From: Bacillus paramycoides
GTDB lineage: Bacteria > Bacillota > Bacilli > Bacillales > Bacillaceae_G
Assembly: GCF_001884235.1 (NCBI RefSeq)
Contig: NZ_MAOI01000040.1
Coordinates: 1 to 64,000 of the forward strand
Direction: 5' to 3'
Length of the DNA stretch: 64,000 nucleotides
Of the stretch, positions 44,729 through 53,284 are shown piece after piece. A program made the translations under genes and the position numbers. The stretch's first letter is position 1, and every line of letters begins with the position of its first letter. The notes under the pieces were generated by a model. That model was not told the DNA's origin. It ran no database searches and saw only the letters and a program-made list of their open reading frames with translations.

Positions 44729-45810
44729 TCAAATAATAGAGCAAGGCCAATTCCACCCCCAATTCCTAATGTCGCAATTCCATATTTCATACGTTCTCTT
44801 TGCGCCTGATAATACAAGCGTGTTACAAGCATAGCCCCAGACGCACCGTACGGATGACCAAGTGCAATTGCACCACCATTTATATTGAGCTTCTCATATG
44901 GAATTTGTAATTCCTTTGCACAAGCAACAATTTTCGAAGCGAATGCTTCATTCATCTCAATACAATCAATATCTTCTATTACTAAATTCATTTCTCTGAG
45001 TAGTTTTTGTACTGCGAATATCGGACCAGTTCCTGGGAGATTCGGGTCCACTCCAACTACAGCACTGTGAACGAACCGAAGAACAGGCTTATATCCTAAT
45101 TTTCGAGCTTGCTGTTCTTCCATTACAAGAACAGCACATGCTCCATCATTTACACCACACGAATTTCCTGCCGTCACAGTACCATTTTGTAAAAATACAG
45201 GCTTTGTTCTCTTAATTATTCTTTCATAATTCATTTCTCTCTTTATTGGTTCGTCCAATATTCCATTAAAATCCCCAGATAATATTTCCTCTTGTAAATA
45301 TCCTTTTTCTAATGCTTGCAGCGTCCGTTTATAACTAAGACAAGCGTATTCATCTTGCATTTCTTTTGTTATGTTATACCGCTCTGCAACATACTCAGCC
45401 GCCAATCCCATATCAGGGTCTCCAATTGTTTCAGGTGAAAACCGCGCTCTATTTTGAAAAGGTGACGTACTTGTACTCTCTACTCCTCCAGCAATATAGC
45501 AATTACCGGCACCACCCCCGATAAGATGACACGCAGTACGAATTGATTCCAATCCAGCACCACATTGCCGGTCAATCGTTACACCGGGTATATGATAACC
45601 AAGTCCAGCTTCTAATGCAGATAATCTTGCAACATTACCTCCTGGCCCAACGACATTACCTAATATGACATCATCTATTTCACTTTCAATCCCTTTACTT
45701 AAAAAAGTAAGAAGCGGTGCAGCTAATTGCTGAACTTCATAATCTTTGAACATCCCATTCTTTTTGCCAATAGGCGTCCTTTTCGCTTCTACAATAACCG
45801 CTCTATTCAT
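44713..45810 (-). CDS. yhfS: thiolase family protein (YhfS), second catalytic Cys absent
   Basis: 365 aa from the ATG at 45810 (CGGGAG upstream). Nucleophilic Cys present in DRQCGAGLES, NEAF motif present, and catalytic His in GHPYGASGA present. At the C terminus, where thiolases normally read LCIGGG, this protein reads LGIGGG, so the general-base cysteine is glycine. Overlaps the ligase gene by 8 nt. In B. subtilis the yhfU(bioY)-yhfT-yhfS group is under BirA, which links it to biotin or fatty-acid supply. Reaction uncertain given the lost Cys. Confidence 0.8.
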   Translation of the reverse strand: MNRAVIVEAKRTPIGKKNGMFKDYEVQQLAAPLLTFLSKGIESEIDDVILGNVVGPGGNVARLSALEAGLGYHIPGVTIDRQCGAGLESIRTACHLIGGGAGNCYIAGGVESTSTSPFQNRARFSPETIGDPDMGLAAEYVAERYNITKEMQDEYACLSYKRTLQALEKGYLQEEILSGDFNGILDEPIKREMNYERIIKRTKPVFLQNGTVTAGNSCGVNDGACAVLVMEEQQARKLGYKPVLRFVHSAVVGVDPNLPGTGPIFAVQKLLREMNLVIEDIDCIEMNEAFASKIVACAKELQIPYEKLNINGGAIALGHPYGASGAMLVTRLYYQAQRERMKYGIATLGIGGGIGLALLFEKVED

Positions 45811-47266
45811 ATATTTTCTCCCGTTTTTCGAATATACTTTTTGCTGCAATGCGAGCTACTTTCCCGCTACTCGTATAAGGTATTTCAGCTACAAAACACC
45901 ATTCTTTAGGTATTTTAAAAGATGATAGTCGTTGTAAGCAGTAGCTCTTTAATTGTTGCTTTGTAGCACTTCCTTTGACTATTGCGACAGGCTTTTCACC
46001 CCAATAACTATCTTTTATACCAACAACAACAATTTCTTCAACAGCTGGATGCGTATATAACACACTTTCTATCTCCTCTGGGTAAATATTAATTCCTCCA
46101 AATAGAATCATATTTTTTTCTCTACCAACTATATATATAAAACCTTCCTCATCTTGATAGCCTACATCATGCACTGTCATCCAGCCATCTTTGGTCAATT
46201 GCGGGATTATAGCTCCATCCGATACATAGCCCATAAAAAACTGATCACTTTTTACATAAACAGTCCCTACCTCGCCTACCTGTATTTCTTCTCCTGCTTC
46301 ATTACCTATTCGAACTTGTACATTATGACAAGGTTTCCCTACTGAATTCGGCTTTCTTTCACTCTCTTCATTGACCAATGCTGTTACAAAACTTAGCTCA
46401 GACGCACCATAAAATTCATATCTTTTTGCATAAGGAAACATATTCATTATCTTTTCTTTCGCTTCAGCTTCCCATTTCGCTCCTGACGAAATAATTTTCA
46501 TTTCACTTTCAATTACTTTATTTTCTTTATACAAAGACTCAAGCATTGTCGGGACTGTATACATTACGGAAATATTCTCAGTTTCTAACTTGCACAACAC
46601 TTGATTTGGAATAAACTTTCTCATAACGTGTACCGTTTGACCTAAATACAATGCACTTATTGCACCATATAAGAAAAGAGAATGAACAAGTGTTCCAGCT
46701 ATTAAAATAGAATCTGTCTTTTTCATATGAAAGTCATGTACATTACAATGAAAACTATGGACCCATGATTGTTGCGCACGTAAAAACGCTTTTGCTTTTC
46801 CTGTTGATCCTGATGTAAATCCCATATAAAAGGGAGCATTTTGTACATTTCCTACAAGATGATATGCAGGAAGATATTTCTCTATCATTTCTTTCCATTC
46901 ATCAATCTCAACTACTCTTTCTTCTTCCCCCGGTATATCATTTAACTTATACTGTTCCGTCACAATAATATCCGGGTTACTAATTGCTATTCTTTCCTCA
47001 AGCTCACCCTGTTTCCACTTTATATCTAACGGTACACAAATCCAACCTGCCATCGCTGCTCCGGCAAATATTTGTAAAAATTCAATACGATTTTCTAAAA
47101 CTATTGCAACTGTTTTATTCTTCGATTCTTTTTCATTCAACCAATTTGCTACTCTACAAACTGACTCGAACCAATCTTTATATGTTAAAACTCTATCATT
47201 TTCTTTAATCGCTATTTTATTCGGTTGTAAAGAAGCATATTTTTTGTATTCTTCTGTAATTCCCAT
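45803..47266 (-). CDS. yhfT: acyl-CoA ligase (AMP-forming), YhfT
   Basis: 487 aa from the ATG at 47266, with AAAGGAAG upstream; the longer frame to 47440 runs into bioY. ANL superfamily: the phosphate loop FTSGSTGKAKAF, YGASE, the YIVGREKNMI hinge and the C-terminal lysine in SSGKVAR. Activates a carboxylic acid to its CoA ester. Translationally coupled to yhfS, so the two may act on the same acyl chain. Confidence 0.82.
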   Translation of the reverse strand: MGITEEYKKYASLQPNKIAIKENDRVLTYKDWFESVCRVANWLNEKESKNKTVAIVLENRIEFLQIFAGAAMAGWICVPLDIKWKQGELEERIAISNPDIIVTEQYKLNDIPGEEERVVEIDEWKEMIEKYLPAYHLVGNVQNAPFYMGFTSGSTGKAKAFLRAQQSWVHSFHCNVHDFHMKKTDSILIAGTLVHSLFLYGAISALYLGQTVHVMRKFIPNQVLCKLETENISVMYTVPTMLESLYKENKVIESEMKIISSGAKWEAEAKEKIMNMFPYAKRYEFYGASELSFVTALVNEESERKPNSVGKPCHNVQVRIGNEAGEEIQVGEVGTVYVKSDQFFMGYVSDGAIIPQLTKDGWMTVHDVGYQDEEGFIYIVGREKNMILFGGINIYPEEIESVLYTHPAVEEIVVVGIKDSYWGEKPVAIVKGSATKQQLKSYCLQRLSSFKIPKEWCFVAEIPYTSSGKVARIAAKSIFEKREKIYE

Positions 47267-47292
47267 ATGAGACTTCCTTTCTTTACAAAATA

Positions 47293-47326
47293 ACAAAAAG
47301 AAACACGCAATTAACGTGTTTCTCCT
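47293..47326 (-). terminator. hairpin between bioY and yhfT
   Basis: GAAACACG/CGTGTTTC stem followed by TTTTTGTT on the minus strand. It looks like a real terminator, so yhfT-yhfS may be expressed by read-through or from a promoter not seen. Confidence 0.75.
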
Positions 47327-47331
47327 CTTTC

Positions 47332-47907
47332 TTATCCCGCATTTGTAAATTTCCCATTTTTCAAAGCAGGCGTAATAATATGTTTCAATGAACGATGTAA
47401 TTTTGTCACGAGAATTGCTGCTATAATCGCTTTTATGCAATCACCTGGTAAAAACACGACACTTACTTTCATCGTTTGCCATATGGAAATATCCATTACG
47501 AAAGCTTGTACAAGAATACCAAATACATAAACAACGAAAATACCACCAATTATATTTATGCATAATACTTTTATAATAGAAACTTCACGTAAACGCTCAA
47601 TTAAATAACCAATTACAAATGCTCCTACAATATAACCAAGTAAATATCCTGCACTTGGACCAACAAATACTCCTGGACCTCCACGCCCACCAGCAAGTAA
47701 TGGCGCTCCAGCACCTACAATAAGTAAAAAAATAAGCTGACTCAGTGCACCAAGACGTGATCCTAACAATCCACCCGCAAGCATAACTCCAAGTGATTGT
47801 AATGTAATAGGAACAGGTGTAATAGAAAGAGCAATTGGAGGTATTAATCCTAGCACCCCCATAATAGAACTAAATAAAGCGACGAAAACTAAGTTTTTTG
47901 TATTCAT
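47332..47907 (-). CDS. bioY: biotin transporter BioY
   Basis: 191 aa with six membrane helices, the S-component of an ECF-type biotin transporter. Glycine-rich GPSAGYLLGY segment and PITLQSLGVMLAGGLLG fit the BioY family. Uses a shared EcfAAT module encoded elsewhere. GGAGAAG before the ATG. A BirA operator overlaps its promoter. Equivalent to yhfU of B. subtilis. Confidence 0.92.
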   Translation of the reverse strand: MNTKNLVFVALFSSIMGVLGLIPPIALSITPVPITLQSLGVMLAGGLLGSRLGALSQLIFLLIVGAGAPLLAGGRGGPGVFVGPSAGYLLGYIVGAFVIGYLIERLREVSIIKVLCINIIGGIFVVYVFGILVQAFVMDISIWQTMKVSVVFLPGDCIKAIIAAILVTKLHRSLKHIITPALKNGKFTNAG

Positions 47908-47944
47908 GTGTACTTCTCCTATTTGTAAACTTAAAAATAATTTC

Positions 47945-47969
47945 AGATAACATATTACAGGTGTTATCT
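47945..47969. repeat. dyad near the bioY transcription start
   Basis: AGATAACA, 9 nt, TGTTATCT, overlapping the predicted -10 box (47966-47971). Could be a second operator or a leader hairpin. Confidence 0.35.
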
Positions 47970-47994
47970 TATCTTTCTACTTATCTTTTGTCAA
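47966..47994 (-). promoter_or_regulatory. sigma-A promoter of bioY
   Basis: TTGACA, 17 nt, TAAGAT. The -35 box is a perfect match and lies inside the BirA operator half-site. Confidence 0.6.
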
Positions 47995-48018
47995 CTTAAT
48001 TATATTATAAGTTTACAA
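47988..48018. promoter_or_regulatory. BirA operator
   Basis: TTGTCAAC, 15 nt, GTTTACAA, the bipartite operator type of the biotin repressor BirA. One more half-site, TTGTAAAC, lies at 47925-47932 just before the bioY ribosome site. Confidence 0.7.
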
Positions 48019-48039
48019 GCAGAGATTTCCTTTTCAAAT

Positions 48040-49653
48040 TCATTTACCTTTATGCAAATGCTCAAGCTCTTTCCTAAGCGCCTGTTTTAAAAACTTTCCA
48101 ACAGATGTTTTCGGTATTTCTTCCATAAATACAATATCGTCTGGCAACCACCATTTTGCAAACTGTGGTTTTAAAAACTCATATAGTTCTTCTTTTGTAA
48201 CAGTACTATTTTTCTTTTGAACAACACAGGCAACTGGGCGCTCTTGCCACTGCGGATGAGGTACTGCAACGACAGCCGCTTCAAATATAGCGTCATGTGC
48301 CATTAAAGCATTTTCAAGATCAACTGAGGAAATCCATTCTCCGCCGCTTTTAATAACATCCTTCGTACGATCAACAATTTTTACGCAACCTTCCTCATCG
48401 ACTGTAACGACATCGCCAGTATATAACCATCCATCACGAAACCCTTCCACCGTACGCTCATCGTTATAATAGCTTGCAGCGATCCAAGGTGCTCGTAAAC
48501 ATAGTTCTCCCATTTCAGTACTATCCCACTTCACTTCACCCTCTGCACCAACTACCTTCATCTCTACACCAGGAACAAGATACCCTTGTTTCGAACGAAT
48601 CTCAAGCTGTTCTTCATACGCCAAATCTGTTTCGTAGCTTTTTAGACGTGCAAGCGTTACAAGTGGACTTGTTTCAGTCATGCCATATGCATGTACGAAA
48701 GGAACATTATATTTTTGCTCAAATGCTTTAATAACACTTTTCGGTGCAGCTGCACCTCCGCATAGTATTCTCGTAATACTAGATAAATCGTAACTATTAT
48801 TTTCTAACTCTTGTAAAACACCGAGCCAAATTGTCGGCACACCCGCAGCTATCGTTACTTTTTCCGTTTGAATCATTTCTAATAAAATTTTCGGAGTAAA
48901 CATCGGTCCTGGAAGAACTTGTTTTGCCCCAAACCAAGTTGCTGCAAAAGGAAGTCCCCAAGCATTCACATGAAACATTGGTACAATGGCCATCGCTGCA
49001 TCACTTTCTGATAAAGCTGTCGTATCTGCTAATCCGAGTGCCATACAGTGCAGCACTGTGCTACGATGTGTATAAACAACACCTTTTGGATTTCCTGTAG
49101 TCGCTGACGTATAACACATACCAGCAGGTGTAGTTTCATCAATATCTTTTACAAATTGGAATTTCGGATCGCCTTCTGCTAAAAGCTTCTCATAATGGAA
49201 TACAGGATGAAGTGTAGTTTTCGGAAGTTCATCTTTATCAGTCATAATAATATATGCTTGTACAGTGGATAATTCAGATTGGATATTCTCAACGAGCGGT
49301 ACAAGATCTTCATCAATAAGTAAAATGCGGTCTTCTGCATGCTGAATAATATATGATATATGTTGAGGAGATAAACGAATATTAATTGTGTGCAAAACGG
49401 AAGCAATACCTGGAATAGCAAAATATGCTTCCACATGTCGATGATGATTCCACGCTAATGTTCCGATGCGCTCACCTTCTTTAATTCCAAGATTTGTTAG
49501 CGCACTTGAAAGTCTTCTTGTCCTTTCTCCTAGCTGCTTATACGTCAATGTCGTAACTGTATCATGTGTCCGTGAAATGATTTCTTTCTTCGGGAATAGT
49601 TTTTCTGCCCTTTCCATCATAGAACTAATTGTTAGCGGTACATTCATCATCAT
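48040..49653 (-). CDS. medium/long-chain acyl-CoA synthetase
   Basis: 537 aa, ANL superfamily. AMP-binding loop YTSATTGNPKGVVYTH, the YGMTETSP motif, the YTGDVV and DRTKDVIKSGGEW hinge, and the catalytic lysine in TSVGKFLKQ. Resembles AlkK/FadD-type enzymes that activate fatty acids for beta-oxidation. GGGAGG lies 12 nt before the first of three ATG codons. A cre-like site lies right upstream. Confidence 0.87.
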   Translation of the reverse strand: MMMNVPLTISSMMERAEKLFPKKEIISRTHDTVTTLTYKQLGERTRRLSSALTNLGIKEGERIGTLAWNHHRHVEAYFAIPGIASVLHTINIRLSPQHISYIIQHAEDRILLIDEDLVPLVENIQSELSTVQAYIIMTDKDELPKTTLHPVFHYEKLLAEGDPKFQFVKDIDETTPAGMCYTSATTGNPKGVVYTHRSTVLHCMALGLADTTALSESDAAMAIVPMFHVNAWGLPFAATWFGAKQVLPGPMFTPKILLEMIQTEKVTIAAGVPTIWLGVLQELENNSYDLSSITRILCGGAAAPKSVIKAFEQKYNVPFVHAYGMTETSPLVTLARLKSYETDLAYEEQLEIRSKQGYLVPGVEMKVVGAEGEVKWDSTEMGELCLRAPWIAASYYNDERTVEGFRDGWLYTGDVVTVDEEGCVKIVDRTKDVIKSGGEWISSVDLENALMAHDAIFEAAVVAVPHPQWQERPVACVVQKKNSTVTKEELYEFLKPQFAKWWLPDDIVFMEEIPKTSVGKFLKQALRKELEHLHKGK

Positions 49654-49671
49654 AATGTTTACAGCCTCCCT

Positions 49672-49685
49672 TTAAAGCGTTTTCA
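49672..49685. promoter_or_regulatory. cre-like site before the acyl-CoA synthetase gene
   Basis: On the minus strand TGAAAACGCTTTAA fits the CcpA site TGWAANCGNTNWCA at all but one defined position. It abuts the ribosome site, so CcpA could act as a roadblock. Confidence 0.5.
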
Positions 49686-49739
49686 TTTCGTTCATTATAA
49701 CAGACTTCTACAAATATTTACGATATTTTTCTGTATTTT

Positions 49740-49767
49740 CTGAATTATTTCTTTGGAAATAATTCAG
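49740..49767. repeat. 12-bp inverted repeat upstream of the acyl-CoA synthetase gene
   Basis: CTGAATTATTTC, 4 nt, GAAATAATTCAG, perfect arms, about 90 nt upstream of the start; candidate operator. Confidence 0.45.
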
Positions 49768-49773
49768 AACAAT

Positions 49774-49816
49774 AAAAAACATGTTTTGAATACAATGATC
49801 CAAAACATGTTTTTTC
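49774..49816. terminator. terminator of the XRE regulator gene
   Basis: Perfect 15-bp arms AAAAAACATGTTTTG/CAAAACATGTTTTTT; T run on the minus strand. Confidence 0.85.
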
Positions 49817-49820
49817 ATAT

Positions 49821-50654
49821 TTATAAATTATCTACCTTTTTTCTCACTTTCTTTTTCAGTTTAAAAATGAAACGATTACTATATTCTTTATTTTCCACTA
49901 AAATTCTGTACGTTTCTAACACTCCCAAAACACGAACAAAAAGATAGAAACCAATCGCAATAAGTACAACGCAGTAAGGATAATACTGTACTAACTCTCC
50001 TGAAGTGATACGCTTCTTCTCAAATAAAAATGGTATTGCACCCGCTGCTATGAAACAAAATCCCACGATCACTACTGCAGCATACTTCTTCTTAATAGTC
50101 GCATATCTTTTTGTCAATTCTTTTAGAAAGTTTTGATCAAATAATAGTTCTTCCTTTTTTAATACATTGTATCGACTCTCTTCTATCGTTACAGGTACCA
50201 TCATTGCTCCAATTCCAAGGACAGCAATAATAATTACAAGGAATGTAGACATTGTTACATTTTCCTTAAATAATAAATACGGTATTGTAGATAAAATGAG
50301 CAAACTAAATCCTAACGCGATATATTTAGAAATTTTTTGTCCATACACTACATAACCTTCTGCCATTTCCTTACTTACGTAATAGCCATGTTCCTTTTCA
50401 TTACTTTGCTCAGCGGTTTCTTTTAATAAGTAATCAAGGGATACTTCAAATACATTTCCAATCATTATTAATTTTTCAGTTTCAGGAAAACCTTGACCGT
50501 TTTCCCATTTACTAACTGCTTGCCTTGTTGTGTTTAATTTCTCAGCTAACGCTTCTTGAGAAAGGCCCTTTTCCTTTCTTAATTTAAAAAGTTTCTCACC
50601 AAATCCTATATGTGTGTCCCCCTTTGTTTTCTTAACTAAATTGTATGTAAACAT
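49821..50654 (-). CDS. XRE family regulator with C-terminal membrane domain, start uncertain
   Basis: 277 aa from the ATG at 50654, but this start has only a weak ribosome site. The helix-turn-helix begins at FGEKLFKLRKEKGLSQEAL and ends near YLLKE; four hydrophobic stretches follow. A much better site, AAAGGGGG, lies 8 nt before an ATA codon at 50609, right where the family normally starts. Either the start is ATA or a former ATG has mutated. A lone palindrome and ribosome site lie upstream on the other strand. Confidence 0.7.
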   Translation of the reverse strand: MFTYNLVKKTKGDTHIGFGEKLFKLRKEKGLSQEALAEKLNTTRQAVSKWENGQGFPETEKLIMIGNVFEVSLDYLLKETAEQSNEKEHGYYVSKEMAEGYVVYGQKISKYIALGFSLLILSTIPYLLFKENVTMSTFLVIIIAVLGIGAMMVPVTIEESRYNVLKKEELLFDQNFLKELTKRYATIKKKYAAVVIVGFCFIAAGAIPFLFEKKRITSGELVQYYPYCVVLIAIGFYLFVRVLGVLETYRILVENKEYSNRFIFKLKKKVRKKVDNL

Positions 50655-50794
50655 TGCTCTTATCTCTATCTTCCTACGGTTGCACTTTGTCAACTTACGG
50701 TTGCGATTATGTTATATAAGGTGCTTATATACGATTTAACTGTCTATCTTGTATGTTTACAACCTCACCAAAAATCAGCCTCTACAGTAACCAA

Positions 50795-50825
50795 TTATAA
50801 CAATTAAAGGGAATATTTGTTATAA
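50795..50825. promoter_or_regulatory. palindrome, candidate XRE operator
   Basis: TTATAACAA, 13 nt, TTGTTATAA, perfect 9-bp arms, about 140 nt upstream of the XRE gene; the right arm contains a TATAA -10-like box reading to the right. Confidence 0.45.
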
Positions 50826-50857
50826 TAAATAAAAAAATCTCCCCTAAACAATTTAAT

Positions 50858-50876
50858 TTAAAGGAGGTTTCCATAT
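50858..50876 (+). promoter_or_regulatory. strong ribosome binding site with no gene
   Basis: AAAGGAGG on the + strand is followed by TTTCC, CAT, ATA and a stop, without any start codon at usable distance. It looks like the 5' end of a lost gene. Confidence 0.4.
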
Positions 50877-50884
50877 AAAACTTT

Positions 50885-51444
50885 CTATTCATTTATATAT
50901 TGGGTTCTCGATATACTATATCTTTTCGTATTACGATACTTACCTTTAACGAACAAATCCTCTTTAATCGTACACTCATACTCCATATTCAATCGTTTCA
51001 TTAATCTCTCAGATGCTTCATTTTCTGAATTACATCTCGCTTCAATGCTATTAAGATGTAACTCATTAAAACCATAGCTAAAAAAAGCTAACGTAGCTTC
51101 GGTAGCTAATCCTCTTCCCCAATATTTTCTTAATAAGGCGTATGCAATTTCTGCTTTATGTGTAGTTTGATCATATTTTATAAATCCACACGTTCCTAAA
51201 AGTTTTTGTTCCCCTTTTAATACGATTCCAAGGGAGCTACTTTTTCTTTTTCATATTGACTCACAATTTCTTCTATAAATTTGTATGTGTCATGTAACGA
51301 TTGATGAGCATCCCATACAGTATAAGTTGTCAGCTCATTATCTGAGGCATACTCATATATATGTAAAATATCACTTATATCAAGTTTTCTTAATATGAGA
51401 CGTTCCGTATACAACGTTGGATACGACCAATTCTCAACAATCAT
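50885..51444 (-). pseudogene. GNAT (RimJ/RimL-type) acetyltransferase, frameshifted
   Basis: The first part starts at ATG 51444 (TERLILRKLDISDI, typical RimJ/L start) and stops early at 51217. In another frame the domain continues with LGIVLKGEQKLLGTCGFI, the acetyl-CoA site RKYWGRGLATEA and ends at 50885. One missing A in the run near 51250 explains it: adding one base gives 186 aa in a single frame. Its ATG overlaps the stop of the zinc-ribbon gene. Confidence 0.8.
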
Positions 51445-51644
51445 AACGGCTTTTGTTTAAACTTTTCATAATTTCGTACTTTTAATAAAAGGATATGACC
51501 ACAATCCGTACAAACGTAAGCATCTACCGGAGATGATGTAAACATCGTCTCTTTTTTCCGTATTTGTGCATAACCGACAAACTCACCTTCTCCTATATTA
51601 TGAGAACCGCAATTAGAGCATGTCTGCACGTCGTTCTTCCTCAT
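51441..51644 (-). CDS. small zinc-ribbon protein
   Basis: 67 aa with two Cys pairs (CSNCG near 9-13 and CTDCG near 45-49), a zinc ribbon. Sits in an ATGA overlap with the acetyltransferase pseudogene. AAAGGTGG before the ATG. Function unknown. Confidence 0.75.
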   Translation of the reverse strand: MRKNDVQTCSNCGSHNIGEGEFVGYAQIRKKETMFTSSPVDAYVCTDCGHILLLKVRNYEKFKQKPL

Positions 51645-51796
51645 GAGAGCACCACCTTTAATCTATTTCTACTTCCTTCGACAGTGCACTTCCACTTCCC
51701 TTCCAAAAAACCTGTAGTTCTCTTAAATTGCAACAGGAATCCTAGCACAAAAATCGTATTTATACTATGTATTATATTTATTGATGGAGGAATTTT

Positions 51797-52609
51797 ATGA
51801 CTACTATTATGACATTCGATATAGCAAAAGAAATTGAAAGCGCAGAAATTGATATGCTATCTTCTAGATTAAAGGCATTACAAGCGATAGCAGAAAATCC
51901 AATGCAAGTACAAATAGAAAAATTCGGAAGTGCAACTGCATTCTCATCAAAAGTAATCTCTGGTCCTACTTTTAATACAGTAAAAGGCATTACCTTTTCA
52001 AATACAAATGAGATAGATGAAATCATCTCTTATTATCGTTCACTACAAATCCCTTGCCGTTTTGAAATTACACCAGCTCAAGCCACAACTGAACTATTTC
52101 AATATTTATCACAAAAGGGATTTTTTCAATCTAGCTTCCATACAACTTTATATAATAAACCTAGACAAAATTCATCTCCTCTTCCTTCTAATATTTCGGT
52201 ACGCAAACTCAAAGAAAATGAGTTTCATACTTTTGCAGACATTTATGTTCGAGGATTTAATATGCCATCATTTACAAAAGATGGCGTTCGTCAAAATAAC
52301 GAAATTCTTTATAATCAGCAGGGATGGCATTTTTTCATAGCCGAAGTGCAAAATATTCCAGCAAGCATCGGTGTCATATATATAAATAAAGGCATTGCCT
52401 CACTAGCTGCTTCTGCTACTTTGCCAGAATTTCAGCGTAAAGGTTGTCATACTGCATTAATTCAGAAACGAATAGAAACAGCTATAGCAACAAACTGTCA
52501 TTTAATAGTCGGACAAACTCGATTTGGTAGCAGTAGTCAAAATAACATGGAACGCGCTCATTTGAAAATCGCTTATACAAAATCAATATGGACTGCGAAA
52601 TACTTATAA
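51797..52609 (+). CDS. GNAT family N-acetyltransferase
   Basis: 270 aa. The C-terminal half (about 130-270) is a GNAT domain with the acetyl-CoA loop LPEFQRKGCHTALI; the N-terminal half is a diverged second domain, as in two-domain GNATs. Substrate unknown. GGAGGAATTTT before the ATG. Confidence 0.8.
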   Translation: MTTIMTFDIAKEIESAEIDMLSSRLKALQAIAENPMQVQIEKFGSATAFSSKVISGPTFNTVKGITFSNTNEIDEIISYYRSLQIPCRFEITPAQATTELFQYLSQKGFFQSSFHTTLYNKPRQNSSPLPSNISVRKLKENEFHTFADIYVRGFNMPSFTKDGVRQNNEILYNQQGWHFFIAEVQNIPASIGVIYINKGIASLAASATLPEFQRKGCHTALIQKRIETAIATNCHLIVGQTRFGSSSQNNMERAHLKIAYTKSIWTAKYL

Positions 52610-52780
52610 TTAACTTTCTTTTTCTTACCATTACGAATGTATACATTTTATGACAATTCCATTTCTACCCTATTAATCATTTGAATATTCAAACTTCATT
52701 TGTTACGCTATTACTAGATACATCATTCAACTTGCTATATGAAAAGAGAATTCTAATCAAACTACATGGAGGAGAAATGT

Positions 52781-52993
52781 ATGACAAAGCATGAGCATGG
52801 TTTAAAAGAAAAAGTAGAAGGTACCATTGATAAAGTAAAGGGCGAAGTAAAGGAAGTTGTCGGGAAAGTAACAGACAATAAGAAATTACAAGCTGAAGGA
52901 AAATGGGATAAGATAAAAGGTACTGCCAAAATTACTGTCGGTAATGTCAAAGAAAAAGTACATGAATATAAAGAGCATAAAGAAAATAAATAA
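52781..52993 (+). CDS. CsbD family stress protein
   Basis: 70 aa from the ATG at 52781 (GGAGGAG upstream). Repeated helical pattern GLKEKVEGTIDKVKGEVKE and KWDKIKGTAK, typical of CsbD, a sigma-B dependent stress protein in B. subtilis. I do not see a clear sigma-B promoter. Function unknown. Confidence 0.85.
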   Translation: MTKHEHGLKEKVEGTIDKVKGEVKEVVGKVTDNKKLQAEGKWDKIKGTAKITVGNVKEKVHEYKEHKENK

Positions 52994-53019
52994 AAAAGAG
53001 CCAAATGGCTCTTTTTTAT
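52989..53019. terminator. bidirectional terminator
   Basis: AAAAGAGCCA/TGGCTCTTTT arms between the CsbD gene and the convergent DUF2164 gene. Confidence 0.88.
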
Positions 53020-53267
53020 TTACCTTCGCTCTTCTCTAACACATACAAATCTTCTTCAATATTAGATAGTTTTTCAGTTACAAGTTTTCTTGCATCTCCA
53101 ATTGCTTGATTGTATGCAAATGGTCCTACTAACTTTATCATTTCTTCTATTAAACGTTCTGCTTGGAAACGTCCAATCTCATCTAAATCTTCTTCAACGA
53201 AAAACTGCTGGATTTGTGCTACAAGCTCTTCTTTTTTATCAGTCGGTATTTTTATGTTCATCATCAT
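53016..53267 (-). CDS. DUF2164 family protein
   Basis: 83 aa, helical, acidic. IQQFFVEEDLDEIGRFQAERLIEEMI and FAYNQAIGDARKLV match DUF2164. GGAGTAACGA before three tandem ATG codons. Function unknown. Directly upstream of it on the same strand is the amidase gene, 17 nt away, so they may be co-transcribed. Confidence 0.78.
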   Translation of the reverse strand: MMMNIKIPTDKKEELVAQIQQFFVEEDLDEIGRFQAERLIEEMIKLVGPFAYNQAIGDARKLVTEKLSNIEEDLYVLEKSEGK

Positions 53268-53284
53268 TCGTTACTCCTCTATAT

